Of a stretch of 64,000 nt of DNA, positions 10,720-21,259 are shown in pieces; position 1 is the first letter of the stretch, and every line of letters starts with the position of its first letter. Both the position numbers and the translations under genes were made by a program. The DNA lies in assembly GCA_018343915.1 (NCBI GenBank), contig JABRWF010000005.1, positions 3,383,001 to 3,447,000 on the forward strand, in the 5' to 3' direction. The notes beneath the pieces are model-generated. The model ran no database searches and was not told the origin of the DNA. It was given only the letters and a program-made list of their open reading frames with translations. The DNA is from Agroathelia rolfsii. Taxonomy: Eukaryota > Basidiomycota > Agaricomycetes > Amylocorticiales > Amylocorticiaceae.

Positions 10720-13536
10720 ATGATTTATATCGGCCTACTCTCTCTATCATTGCTTATCGCCTCTGACACCGTTTCAGCCGCTACTGCCTCCACAGCTCAG
10801 TGGCAGGCTCTGAACAGCAGTGTCAGTGGACGTCTCGGTCAAGGCACCCCTATATCTCTCCCATGCTTCACCGAATACAACGGGTTGGATGTCTCTAAGG
10901 AGCAGAGTGCCTGTGCTACAATTGAGGCCAATTCCACCGACCCTATGTTCCGCTCTGGAATTTTCGGAGCATTCATGCAGGTCATTATTAAATTATATGG
11001 GCTAACGTCTCACGTTCACTGAATATACACGAAACGAACAGCCTCAGTGGGAGACATGCCAGAACACAGATCAAGGGTGTCTAACAAATACCGGTGTCTC
11101 CAATGCGACTTGTTTGCAAGGCAGTGTTGCACCATATTATGTGAGTTGTTTGGTTTGATTATATGGGTGTGGCGTGGCACTAAGATATATTCACAGATTG
11201 ATGTTGCAACAGCAAGTGACGTACAGTATGCATTTAACTTCTCCAAAACGACAGGTGCGTAACATTCCTCCACACTAGAAAACTCTCTGCTAACTGGTTT
11301 CTTTCCAGGGGTACCCTTGTCAATCAAGAACTCTGGTCATGATTTCAAGGGCCGTTCCAGTATCAAGGGGTCTCTTGCTCTTTGGGTGAGTTCTTTTCCT
11401 GAGGAAATTATTTATATTTTGATCTAATCAGCACGTTACTTTAGACTCGTCATTTGGACTCGGTTAGAAAACAGTAAACTCGAAGAACTTTCTTCTTGCT
11501 GATGTCACGTGCAAATTTCCTGTAGATGACCTTCAATGCTTCCTTTACTCCACATGGTTGTTCCGCAAGGTCCGCAACTTACCGCACTTTGACTTATGGG
11601 GTAAGGCGTTACTTAGGCGCATCTCATCTACACAAAAACTCACCCGATGCAAATAGGCGGGTGTTCCATTCGAAGATGCCTATCAGTTTGCCGAAGAAAA
11701 TAACTCGACTCTCATTGGTGGTTATGCCTCTTCGGTCGGAGCCGCTGGTGGATGGTATGTCTTGATTTGGTCAAAAGGATTCTTTATTCTGACATTTTTT
11801 TTTTTCGCATAGGATTCTGGTTCGTAAACGCTCTTCCAGCATAGGTGAATGTATATTTAGTCTCGATTATGATCAATCATCTAGGGCGGGGGACATAGTG
11901 TACTATCGCCTGTATATGGTCTAGGAGTGGATCGTGTTGTAAGTGACTGCATAGCATTGAAGCGATATTCTCGGATGCATGCAACTGAAACTATATGTAC
12001 AGGTCCAATTTACAGTTGTTACGCCTGATGGGCAGCTGCGTATTGCAAACTCTTGTCAAAACGAGGATCTTTTCGTAAGTTATTCCGAACACAGAACTCC
12101 AAACACTCTTCGATACTTATCAAAATTTTTAGTTTGCTTTACGAGGTCGGTCATGGCTATCTTCTAATAAAAGGGTATAATATAAACTCGTTCTTATGAT
12201 AGGCGGAGGACCGGGAACATTCGGCGTTGTTTTAGATGTCACTTACAGTGTGGAACCTCGGGTGTCACTCCAAGTGTAAGATTAACACGATTTCGGCTAT
12301 GACGGCGTACTCACTCTGGAATGAAGTGTGTCCATGTCTCTGAATGGAAACTCTACGACGGCTAGGAGATTTTATGAGATTGTTGTTAACAATACGGCAA
12401 AATGGGCGTCAGAGGGCTGGGGTGGTCACATTACAAACATGGGCGTAAGTCTCTTGATATTCATGTTCTCATTGTCTTATTGACGTGTGAATTAGAATCT
12501 GGGAATGATTTACGTTAACCCTCTTCTCTCAAATGCCGAGGCCAAGACATCCATGGAACCTATCATGGACTTCGTACAGGCCAATGGCGGGACTGTAAGC
12601 ACAGCTGAGGTAGCATCTTACTGGCAATTCTTCCAACAATTCCTTGTCTCAGCACAAGCGGTACATATATCCAACTCAACATGATATTTTCTCCTAACAC
12701 TTATGGATTGTATTATACAGCCCGTCGGACAAGAGATGGTCATGGGATCGCGCCTCATAGGGAAGGATGTCTTTACCAACCCTAACTCAAGTGCTCAACT
12801 TGTGGATATTCTGGTTGGAATATTCGACAGCCCTGTTGAAGCATATATCCCCGTTACCCCGCCTGCACTGTACAATGCTACGGAGGCGACTTCGGTCACG
12901 CCTGGCTGGAGGGAGTCCTACTGGCATGTAAGTCCTTTCGTCAGTCTTACCCTCGACTTTTTTGTCCTCAAACTTGTTTGTTTGTAGTTTGCTGGAGCTT
13001 CAGCATGGCTGCCAAACAGCACACAAGCTGATATTACTACTGCATATAGTCTTGTTCATAACCTGACCGAAACTCTGACGGAACTGTCACCCAACACTGG
13101 CGCATATATGGTGCGTTCTCAGTTCTCAAATACTTCTGACTTAGATGTTTATTGCGATGATTTCCATTAAACTAGAGTGAGGGTGACGTCTATCAATCGG
13201 ACTGGGAAAGTATGTATCCGTTATCATAATTATTCAGAACTCAGCCACTAACGATCGTTCGTCTTTCCACAGCTGCTTATTGGGGAGAGGAAAACTATGA
13301 AAGGCTCCTCACCATCAAGAAGAAATAGTATGTGGTAATCGTATTCATCTCCGAAATTCAATTGTTTTTAACGCATGACGCATTATAGCGATCCCTCTGG
13401 CTTGCTTACCTGCTGGCAATGTGGTAAATATTATACCTTTTCCAGTTCAAGTCCAACAGACTGATGTATACTTCTAGTGGGATGGTCTGGACCTTCAGAC
13501 CCCACCTCGACGTGCTACCTCCCTGCTCCCAACTAA
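10720..13536 (+). CDS. secreted berberine-bridge-like FAD-linked oxidase, copy 1
   Basis: FAD-binding type 4 / BBE-like oxidase of about 570 aa, probably oxidising alcohol or sugar substrates outside the cell. A signal peptide (IGLLSLSLLIASDTVSA) is followed by the Cys-bearing N-terminus. The FAD domain has GVPLSIKNSGHDFKGRSS, whose His is the usual covalent FAD site, then SFTPHGCS, GGYASSVGAAGG and GGGHSVLSPVYGLGVDRV, VTPDG, and FALRGGGGPGTFGVV. No Cys is seen where bicovalent enzymes have their second FAD link. The BBE tail ends with LLTCWQCVGWSGPSDP and a Cys-Tyr-Leu end. The coding sequence is split into about 19 exons, including probable micro-exons of 18, 7 (11813-11819) and 13 nt. The frame is intact to the TAA at 13534-13536. 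Its substrate is unknown. Confidence 0.85.
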
Positions 13537-13700
13537 ATTATCAGAAGAGAAATCGTATTTATTCAGTCGACTTGATTTATTTCCTAATTTTTGATATCTA
13601 TCTATTCCATTTATTCAATATATGAACTAATATAGATAGTTAGGTATCTTGCCGTAGGCATATTTATATGAGCTAATGATAAACCTTTATTCACTCCATC

Positions 13701-14232
13701 AACTAAATCGTATGAGGTTCTGAGAGGCCCGGATTTCAAAGTGTTCATTCCTAAACAGTTACGACGATTGATTCCAGGGCACGACATATTACAGGTTTAC
13801 TGTTATGTTCCCTCTACGATTATCGGTGCGAAAATGACAATCAGCAAATTGTATGGTATTATTGCTATCTTTTGCATTCTTCCAGTTGACTTCCTGAACA
13901 AATACAGACCACTTGTCCAAGCATTGAAAAGGCGGATGAAAAGTGCGTCAAACACACTGCTTGTAATGCATTTGCATTGGGTTATAGTCAATTGCACATT
14001 GATCAAGAAAAAAGCAAATAGCATTGCTTTTACTAAAATGCATGGTCGATAGCAGCATCGTGTTATTTCATAGGCTATATAGGCTATTGATGTCTAGGGT
14101 GTATCATTTGTGTCAAATTAGATAGTGCAGATACCGTCAAGGGGCAGTTTGCATGTATCGATCGTGGTAGTACAATTACCATTAATGGTGCATAGATGTC
14201 GAAGGGGTGGCACGAACGCCAAAGGCAGCTTG
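13701..14232. other. spacer between the duplicates, left part
   Basis: AT-rich sequence. A 103-codon frame at 13741-14052 shows no family signature and is probably chance. Confidence 0.45.
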
Positions 14233-14234
14233 TA

Positions 14235-14765
14235 CTAGCGATCGAAAAAAGTTTAGGCACAGCACAAAAACCATACAAATTCGCCGATCTCACCCACTTC
14301 CACACCATTTCTTCTCAAGTAAAAATTTATGTAGTACCATTCAAGTGCTCTCCAGAGCCTTATATAATTATTTTTAGATAAATCCTGTTGGTTAGCGACT
14401 GTGAGCAATATATGTGGATAGAGTGTATATACATTAGAAAACAAACTTTACAGTTCTAATTTTTTGAGTCAAAATATTCTTCCTGGAAAGTATATGCTGG
14501 GGATATACTGGGAGAAAAAAATTCCATGGCATGAAAAAATTTAGAACTGTAAAGTTTGTTTTCTAATGTATATACACTCTATCCACATATATTGCTCACA
14601 GTCGCTAACCAACAGGATTTATCTAAAAATAATTATATAAGGCTCTGGAGAGCACTTGAATGGTACTACATAAATTTTTACTTGAGAAGAAATGGTGTGG
14701 AAGTGGGTGAGATCGGCGAATTTGTATGGTTTTTGTGCTGTGCCTAAACTTTTTTCGATCACTAG
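14235..14765. mobile_element. probable foldback MITE with ~230-bp terminal inverted repeats
   Basis: Arms 14235-14466 and about 14534-14765 are reverse complements with one mismatch near the tip and one indel at the inner edge, around a 67-bp spacer. Both ends abut TA dinucleotides (14233-14234, 14766-14767), which fits Tc1/mariner-type insertion. The tip reads CTAG[C/T]GATCGAAAAAAG inward. No transposase is present. The near-perfect match of the arms implies a young element. The same 63-codon frame appears on opposite strands in the two arms and is a by-product of the symmetry. The transposon class is inferred from the flanks only. Confidence 0.7.
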
Positions 14766-14767
14766 TA

Positions 14768-15292
14768 ACCGGTTGGTGAACCTCACCTGGTGGAGTGTGA
14801 TATGACACGTAAAACCTTTGCATGCTCTAGCTATAAGCATAGGTGAAGGTGAGCGTCCAGGACATGCAAAAAGATAGATTATGAACCTTGTACATAGGTG
14901 CACGGTGTCGAGGATGAGGCCATGATCAAGGAAGTGAAAAGGAACCAATCAAGGATAAACGGCCAGCTAGAGAGCAATGATGGCGAGCCACAGAAGATAA
15001 CGAGTGAAAAAGACGATGAGAGAGCATCAGACAGCCTGAGCGAGGATGATGGGATGTGCAACTGGCACATGGAAGCTTCAAGTTCATTGCTATCAGCTAA
15101 AACACGCAAAAGCCTCGAAGGACTCGCGAAATTTGTGTTAGCTCAAATGACTTCACAAAACTCCCTGCCAGTGATTTCTCCATCCCTAATATCCTCATCA
15201 TCACATCGGAAGAATGGCATCGCCTTTGCCCCTCATTCTCTTAGACCCTACTTGCTTCCCTTCCTTTTCTTCTCTGTTAATTATATCAATAT
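14768..15292. other. spacer with an unassigned 137-codon frame
   Basis: A frame at 14898-15311 (+) is charged in its first half (KEVKRNQSRING, EKDDERASDSLSEDDG) and hydrophobic at its end. It matches no family I know and has no clear promoter. It could be an eroded transposon fragment or chance. Confidence 0.3.
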
Positions 15293-15440
15293 AATTTGCT
15301 GGATTGTTTAACCTGCCAGTTTACATCTTACAGTAAACCTTACGCAACTATATACCACAATTCCTAACTCACATTACAATTCAATTACACCGTAGTTTGT
15401 TTTCGGTGCATGATGCGATATAAAAAAAGCTAAGTACGTG
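15293..15440. repeat. diverged direct repeat, unit 1
   Basis: Aligns by eye with 15824-15990. Both contain TTAACCTGC, a CACCA/GTAGTTTGTTTT-like block, a GCATGATGCG or ACATGATGCG block, and end in AAAAAGCTAAGTACGTG. The spacing is about 530 bp. The type of element is unknown. Confidence 0.6.
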
Positions 15441-15823
15441 GGCCATAGCTTCAGAGGCGACTATTATGCACGCTTTATCCCCTCTGAATCAGTAATATGC
15501 CCATACAACAACTTCAATTTTCAAATGCACGATCACATTATTGCTGACTGCCCCCTTTATGACGGTTAACGACACCACATTGCTAAGGCCTCTAGTGGCC
15601 TCTCCATCCCACTTATCATAGGCACACACAAAGGCCTCAGCGCTTGCAAAATTTGTGTCGGGTTCCAACGCCTTTGCAAAATTTGCTGGCGCATCCCTAC
15701 AATAAAAACCCGCATAGCATTTCACCAAAACAAGAACATCATCTCTACCCCTCCCCCCCAATTTCTCTCTGATTATGTATATGCCCCTTCCCTCCTTACC
15801 CTGTTACTTACCTCAATATGATC
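15441..15823. other. sequence between direct repeats
   Basis: No gene recognised. A 90-codon frame at 15489-15761 (-) has no recognisable motif. Confidence 0.4.
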
Positions 15824-15990
15824 AGTTGGATGGTTAACCTGCTAGCGTGTACATCACATTAACCCTTACGCTACCACACCACACTTCCTTATCCTGCGTA
15901 ACTTGCACTACAGCCCTCTTTACACCACAGTTTGTTTTTAGTACATGATGCGGTATATAAATGTAAAAAAAAAAAAAAGCTAAGTACGTG
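15824..15990. repeat. diverged direct repeat, unit 2
   Basis: Partner of 15293-15440. Its end (GCTAAGTACGTG) runs straight into the left edge of duplicated segment copy 2. Confidence 0.6.
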
Positions 15991-16784
15991 ACTGTTGTGG
16001 GTCACGTGGATAATCTCATAAGCTTTTATGCAGCATCACGTGAGTAATCTCAGTCATATTGCTGCCAAGACAATTTGTAATCAGCAATCTGACTGATTTG
16101 ATCATGTTCATGATTAGACAGGCACAAGGTTGACTGAGAATATACAATCCTGGGGAGGTTCTTCGCTTCTGCGTGTATAGCCTTTGAATCTCTTCGGACA
16201 ATTACGCTATGCAACAACTTGTGTATTCCCACCTCTTAGCTCGGTTTCCCGCATCTCGGGCTTTAAGATGCACTAATATGCAATACCACGCATCAAATTC
16301 TGGCAGGGCTTTCTCACAGCAAAACGTTTCCAACATAATCATCCTAATGTTTTATCTGGTAATTTAAGCCCTGTTACTGAGCGATTGTATCTGGGATTAT
16401 AGACATACGATGATGTGATATTACTAGTGGTCTGGCTCCGAACACCCTTACCTTACGCTTTCAGTTGGAGGATTAGCCCGTCGGTTGGTGGACCTGATGT
16501 TATTCCATAGAATAACCATCCTCTGTTGATTCTGTTGCGGATTCCTTGCGGTGTGCTGTGTCGGTGGTTACTGATATACTGATAGGACTCCACACGGCTA
16601 ATCGCACTGATTGTGTTCAGTATAACAGCCGAAACTATATAAAAAGCTTATCAGCCAATTGATCAGAACCCGACCTAGGGTGATGCCATTGAGTGCAGCC
16701 GAGAAAAACCAATTATAACGCCATGACTCAGCATGGCGCACAATTTGCGATGACTGTACGGCGGAACACTCGCATTTTAAGCTA

Positions 16785-17068
16785 CAGTCGGACTCTTCTG
16801 AGGTCATAAACACTCTAAAGGCGCGCTCTTTCATTCCCAATTCTGCTTGTGAAGTAGGGCATATTTTCTCACCCTTCCGACAAACCGCTTTATAAAGCGG
16901 TTTCCGTACCGGTCTTGTCTTATTATGCTCAACCGGTATCAGGTCACCGACTAAAACTTCCATATACCAGTAGTCCCGAGGGCTTGTGCACTTTATCACA
17001 AGTCCTCTAAGGGCATATTCTCCTTTGCTTGGCATTCCCGATCATATGACCTCAGAGGAGTCCGACTG
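16785..17068. mobile_element. 284-bp MITE with ~24-bp terminal inverted repeats
   Basis: The left end reads CAGTCGGACTCTTCTGAGGT (16785 on). The right end is its reverse complement with one mismatch (17045-17068). TA lies immediately outside both ends (16783-16784, 17069-17070), as after Tc1/mariner insertion. The interior has no transposase and contains a palindrome around AAACCGCTTTATAAAGCGGT. It sits upstream of oxidase gene 2 and is absent from the matching place in copy 1, so it probably arrived after the duplication. Confidence 0.72.
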
Positions 17069-17070
17069 TA

Positions 17071-17660
17071 TCAGGTGAAATGTGTGACTCCGCTGAATAG
17101 GCACAATCTGCCGCTGGTTCCCAGTGTAAATAAGAGTCGTACTGTAAGCAATGCAATAAATGCTTGCTTGGCAATATTCAAATTATGCTGAGCATTATAT
17201 ACCAGTTCTCTCTCGTACAGCTTCGAGACTTCATCTGGACATCTGGGTATTTCAGATTATGTTATCACAAATGGTCCACAGATGTCTGGGTACTTGGATC
17301 AAGCCTCGAAGGTGCACAAGAGGTTGGTATGGAACCTGGTTTTAGCCGAGGTTTCTATTGGGAATAAATCGCCCATAGCCGCAACATATGCGGCCACTAG
17401 GAAACAGAAAATTTGATATACGTGAATCTTTCTTGCTTATGTCTCGATTAACTTTCATCATCTAACTAGAATGTCCTTTATTTCTTAGGTTAAAAAAAAA
17501 ATTATAACAATGTACACTGTCACGTATATTACAAATGGCATCCTAAGTCAAATACAAAGTTTGAGTAAATGCCAAATATTCATCTGTAGCAAAAGGGTCT
17601 GGTTCGTGCTAGATGTAAAAGGAATCCCTTGATGCGGAACATGAACCCCGTGCTTGAGCA
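17071..17660. other. 5' flank of oxidase gene 2, copy-specific part
   Basis: No gene seen. Two overlapping frames of about 60 codons lack features. AT-rich. Confidence 0.4.
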
Positions 17661-17891
17661 TATATTTTCAGAACATGTAAATCGCGAGTTATCACCGTAC
17701 CAAGTCCTTGGAACCTTCGCTTTGTCAGGTGCCGAGCTAGTCACGTTTCCTCATCTATGTCGTTCTTTGGTCACGTTCTGAATCAGTCATCTACAGTTTA
17801 TTGACTCTCCCAAATTCAAATTAATCCACCCGTGCCTAGTATTTTTGATGCTGTACATATTGTATCAAAAGCATGGGTGCCTACCAAATGA

Positions 17892-17899
17892 TATAAAGG
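17892..17899 (+). promoter_or_regulatory. TATA box of FAD oxidase gene 2
   Basis: TATAAAGG about 46 bp before the ATG, conserved with copy 1. Confidence 0.6.
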
Positions 17900-17944
17900 C
17901 AGGTTTGATCGATCCACCATTCAACATCAGTACCAATTGCCCCC

Positions 17945-20769
17945 ATGATTTCTATAGGACTACTCTCCCTTTTATTGCTTGTTACCTCCGACACTATTTC
18001 AGCTGCTACTGTGTCCATAGCCCAGTGGCAGGCTCTGAACAGCAGTGTCAGTGGACGTCTCGGTCAAGGCACCCCTATATCTCTCCCATGCTTCACCGAA
18101 TACAACGGGTTGGATGTCTCTAAGGAGCAGAGTGCCTGTGCTACAATTGAGGCCAATTCCACCGACCCTATGTTCCGCTCTGGAATTTTCGGAGCATTCA
18201 TGCAGGTCATTATTAAATTATATGGGCTAACGTCTCACGTTCACTGAATATACACGAAACGAACAGCCTCAGTGGGAGACATGCCAGAACACAGATCAAG
18301 GGTGTCTAACAAATACCGGTGTCTCCAATGCGACTTGTTTGCAAGGCAGTGTTGCACCATATTATGTGAGCTGTTTGCCAGTTGTTTGATCGTATTCGTG
18401 TGGCGTAACGCTAAGATATATTCACAGATTGATGTTGCAACAGCAAGTGACGTGCAGCATGCCTTGAATTTTTCCAAAGTGACAGGTGCGTAAGATCCGT
18501 ACTGAGAAAATCTCTGCTAACTGGTTTCTTTCCAGGGGTACCCTTGTCAATCAAGAACTCTGGTCATGATTTCAAGGGCCGTTCCAGTATCAAGGGGTCT
18601 CTTGCTCTTTGGGTGAGTTCTTTTCCTGAGGAAATTATTTATATTTTGATCTAATCAGCACGTTACTTTAGACTCGTCATTTGGACTCGGTTAGAAAACA
18701 GTAAACTCGAAGAACTTTCTTCTTGCTGATGTCACGTGCAAATTTCCTGTAGATGACCTTCAATGCTTCCTTTACTCCACATGGTTGTTCCGCAAGGTCC
18801 GCAACTTACCGCACTTTGACTTATGGGGTAAGGCGTTACTTAGGCGCATCTCATCTACACAAAAACTCACCCGATGCAAATAGGCGGGTGTTCCATTCGA
18901 AGATGCCTATCAGTTTGCCGAAGAAAATAACTCGACTCTCATTGGTGGTTATGCCTCTTCGGTCGGAGCCGCTGGTGGATGGTATGTCTTGATTTGGTCA
19001 AAAGGATTCTTTATTCTGACATTTTTTTTTTCGCATAGGATTCTGGTTCGTAAACGCTCTTCCAGCATAGGTGAATGTATATTTAGTCTCGATTATGATC
19101 AATCATCTAGGGCGGGGGACATAGTGTACTATCGCCTGTATATGGTCTAGGAGTGGATCGTGTTGTAAGTGACTGCATAGCATTGAAGCGATATTCTCGG
19201 ATGCATGCAACTGAAACTATATGTACAGGTCCAATTTACAGTTGTTACACCGGATGGAAGGCTGCGCATTGCCAATTCTTGTCAAAACGAGGATCTTTTC
19301 GTAAGCTAATTTTATATCTGGTGTTTCCGACACTTTTCAATTCTCATGATACATCTCAGTTTGCTTTACGAGGTTGGTCACGACTATCTTAAATGAAAAT
19401 TACAACATAAACTGATTCTTATGATAGGCGGAGGACCGGGAACATTCGGCGTTGTTTTAGATGTCACTTACAGTGTGGAACCTCGGGTGTCACTCCAAGT
19501 GTAAGATTAACACGATTTCGGCTATGACGGCGTACTCACTCTGGAATGAAGTGTGTCCATGTCTCTGAATGGAAACTCTACGACGGCTAGGAGATTTTAT
19601 GAGATTGTTGTTAACAATACGGCAAAATGGGCGTCAGAGGGCTGGGGTGGTCACATTACACATTCAAACGTCAGTCGCTTGATATTCGTGTTCTAATGCC
19701 TTATTGAGATATGGGCTAGAATCTGGGAATGATCTTTGTCAATCCTCTTCTCTCCACCGCCGAGGCCGAGAAATCCATGGAGCCTATCATGGACTTCGTA
19801 CAGGCCAATGGTGGGACTGCAAGCACAACTGAGGTAGCATCTTACTGGCAATTCTTCCAACAGTTCCTTGTCTCAGCACAAGCGGTACGTGTATCCAACT
19901 GGGCATGATATTTTTTCCTAACACTTGTGGATTGTATTATACAGCCCGTCGGACAAGAGATGGTCATGGGATCGCGCCTCATAGGGAAGAATGTTTTTAC
20001 TAGTACCAGCTCAAGAGCTAAACTTGTGGATATCTTGGTTGGAATGTTCGAAGGACCCATCGAAGCATACATTCCAGTCACACCACCTGCGCTGTACGAT
20101 GCCACAGAAGCGACATCGGTCACGCCTGGCTGGAGGCAGTCCTACTGGCATGTAAGTCCTTTCATCAATCCTACACTCGAGTTTTTTGTCCTTACGCCCG
20201 TTTATTCATAGTTCGCTGGTATTTTGTCTTGGCTCCCAAACAGCACGCAAACTGATATTTCTACTGCTTATGCTCTTGTTCACAATCTGACTGAAACGCT
20301 TACCGAACTGTCACCCAGTACTGGGGCATACATAGTGCGTCGAGATTTCTGAATAATTCTTAACCTGTATATTAATACTGATTTCGACGATTGAATCAAA
20401 TCAGAACGAGGGTGACGTCTATCAATCAAACTGGGAAGGTACACATTCTCGACATGGGCACCCAGAATTTCAACCCGCTGATGTTAGTTCTTTCATAGTT
20501 ACATACTGGGGCAAAGAAAATTATGAAAAGCTCCTAACCATCAAGAAGAAATAGTACGTGACAACTTCCCTATATCTCAAATTCAACTGGTATTGATATA
20601 TAATGCATTATAGCGATCCCAATAGCTTGTTTACCTGCTGGCAATGTGGTTAGTATTTCAACTTCTCGGTTTGAAAGTTTCATACAGACAAAACTAATTA
20701 TACTCTGTAGTGGGATGGTCAGGACCTTCAGATCCCGCCTCGACGTGCTATCTCCCGGCTCCCAATTAA
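17945..20769 (+). CDS. secreted berberine-bridge-like FAD-linked oxidase, copy 2
   Basis: Paralogue of 10720-13536 with the same exon plan, signal peptide (IGLLSLLLLVTSDTISA), His-bearing SIKNSGHDFKGRSS motif, GGGHSVLSPVYGLG, and Cys-rich end (CWQCVGWSGPSDP). The frame is intact to the TAA at 20767-20769. Protein differences from copy 1 are confined to the signal peptide, a short exon near 18427-18485 and the C-terminal half, where the substrate-facing BBE region lies (for example NVFTSTSSRAKLV against DVFTNPNSSAQLV). Three long blocks are identical to copy 1 at DNA level, introns included. Neofunctionalisation of the C-terminal half is possible but unproven. Confidence 0.85.
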
Positions 20770-20940
20770 ATTTCGCAACCAATATCATTTTCATTCAGTC
20801 CGTTTGACCCATTTCCCATGTTAATATTTGTTTTATTTGTCTTAAGACTTGATAGTGGTAGTTGAATAGCTCGCAGTAGACATATTTAAATAGGCTAATG
20901 ATTAATCTTCATTTATTTTCATCAATGAAGTTCCAAGTGT

Positions 20941-21259
20941 AGGCCCATATTTTGGTCTTTCCAGGCCCATTCTCTACTTGCGAGCTAAAGCTAGCAGTGT
21001 TTCATCAGCACAATTTTTATAGTCAAGATAACTCTTAACGTTCGTCATTGTGCGAACCAATTGCTCCTTTACTTCACTGCTTGAGTCCATCGTGGGATGG
21101 ATGTGATTGTAGTTTTAAAAACAGCTTTTCTACACCTCCATGGACGTGCTTTGCCCTTGATAAATTGCATTACGAACATGCATGAGTGAATAAGAATATA
21201 CGGAAAGAGTGTTTCAAAATATAGAATGTATGCATACAGTAATTTACATTTTGTTTTGT
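20941..21259. other. intergenic, nothing recognised
   Basis: Between the duplicate's 3' flank and the 3' end of the convergent DUF2828 gene. Confidence 0.5.

Larger units (their letters stand above)
9369..13700. repeat. segmental duplication, copy 1 (with FAD oxidase gene 1)
   Basis: Direct duplicate of about 15980-20940. The homologous stretch begins near an AGCTA...ACGTGACT block and includes matches such as 'ttcatgattagacaggcac' (about 9494; copy 2 about 16108), the promoter (about 10400-10720; copy 2 about 17670-17945), the whole oxidase gene and the 3' flank ('gctaatgat' at about 13672; copy 2 about 20893). The gene start-to-start offset is 7225 bp. Upstream flanks are diverged with indels, so both edges are approximate. 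Only parts of the gene are identical. Confidence 0.85.
15980..20940. repeat. segmental duplication, copy 2 (with FAD oxidase gene 2)
   Basis: Direct duplicate of about 9369-13700. The part upstream of the gene is longer than in copy 1. It contains a TA-flanked 284-bp element (16785-17068) and other sequence without an obvious counterpart in copy 1. Homology resumes near 17670 ('ccgtaccaagtcc') and runs through the gene and about 150 bp of 3' flank. Confidence 0.85.

Noticed and set aside
14253..14747. Same 63-codon frame on both strands, as if a duplicated gene
   Set aside because: It is produced by the symmetric arms of the inverted repeat; there is no motif or promoter.
15293..15990. Direct repeats as LTRs of a small retroelement
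   Set aside because: No TG...CA ends, primer site or reverse-transcriptase remnants between them.
16598..17035. 145-codon frame on the minus strand
   Set aside because: It runs through one end of the 284-bp MITE, has no family signature, and lacks a counterpart in the other duplicate.
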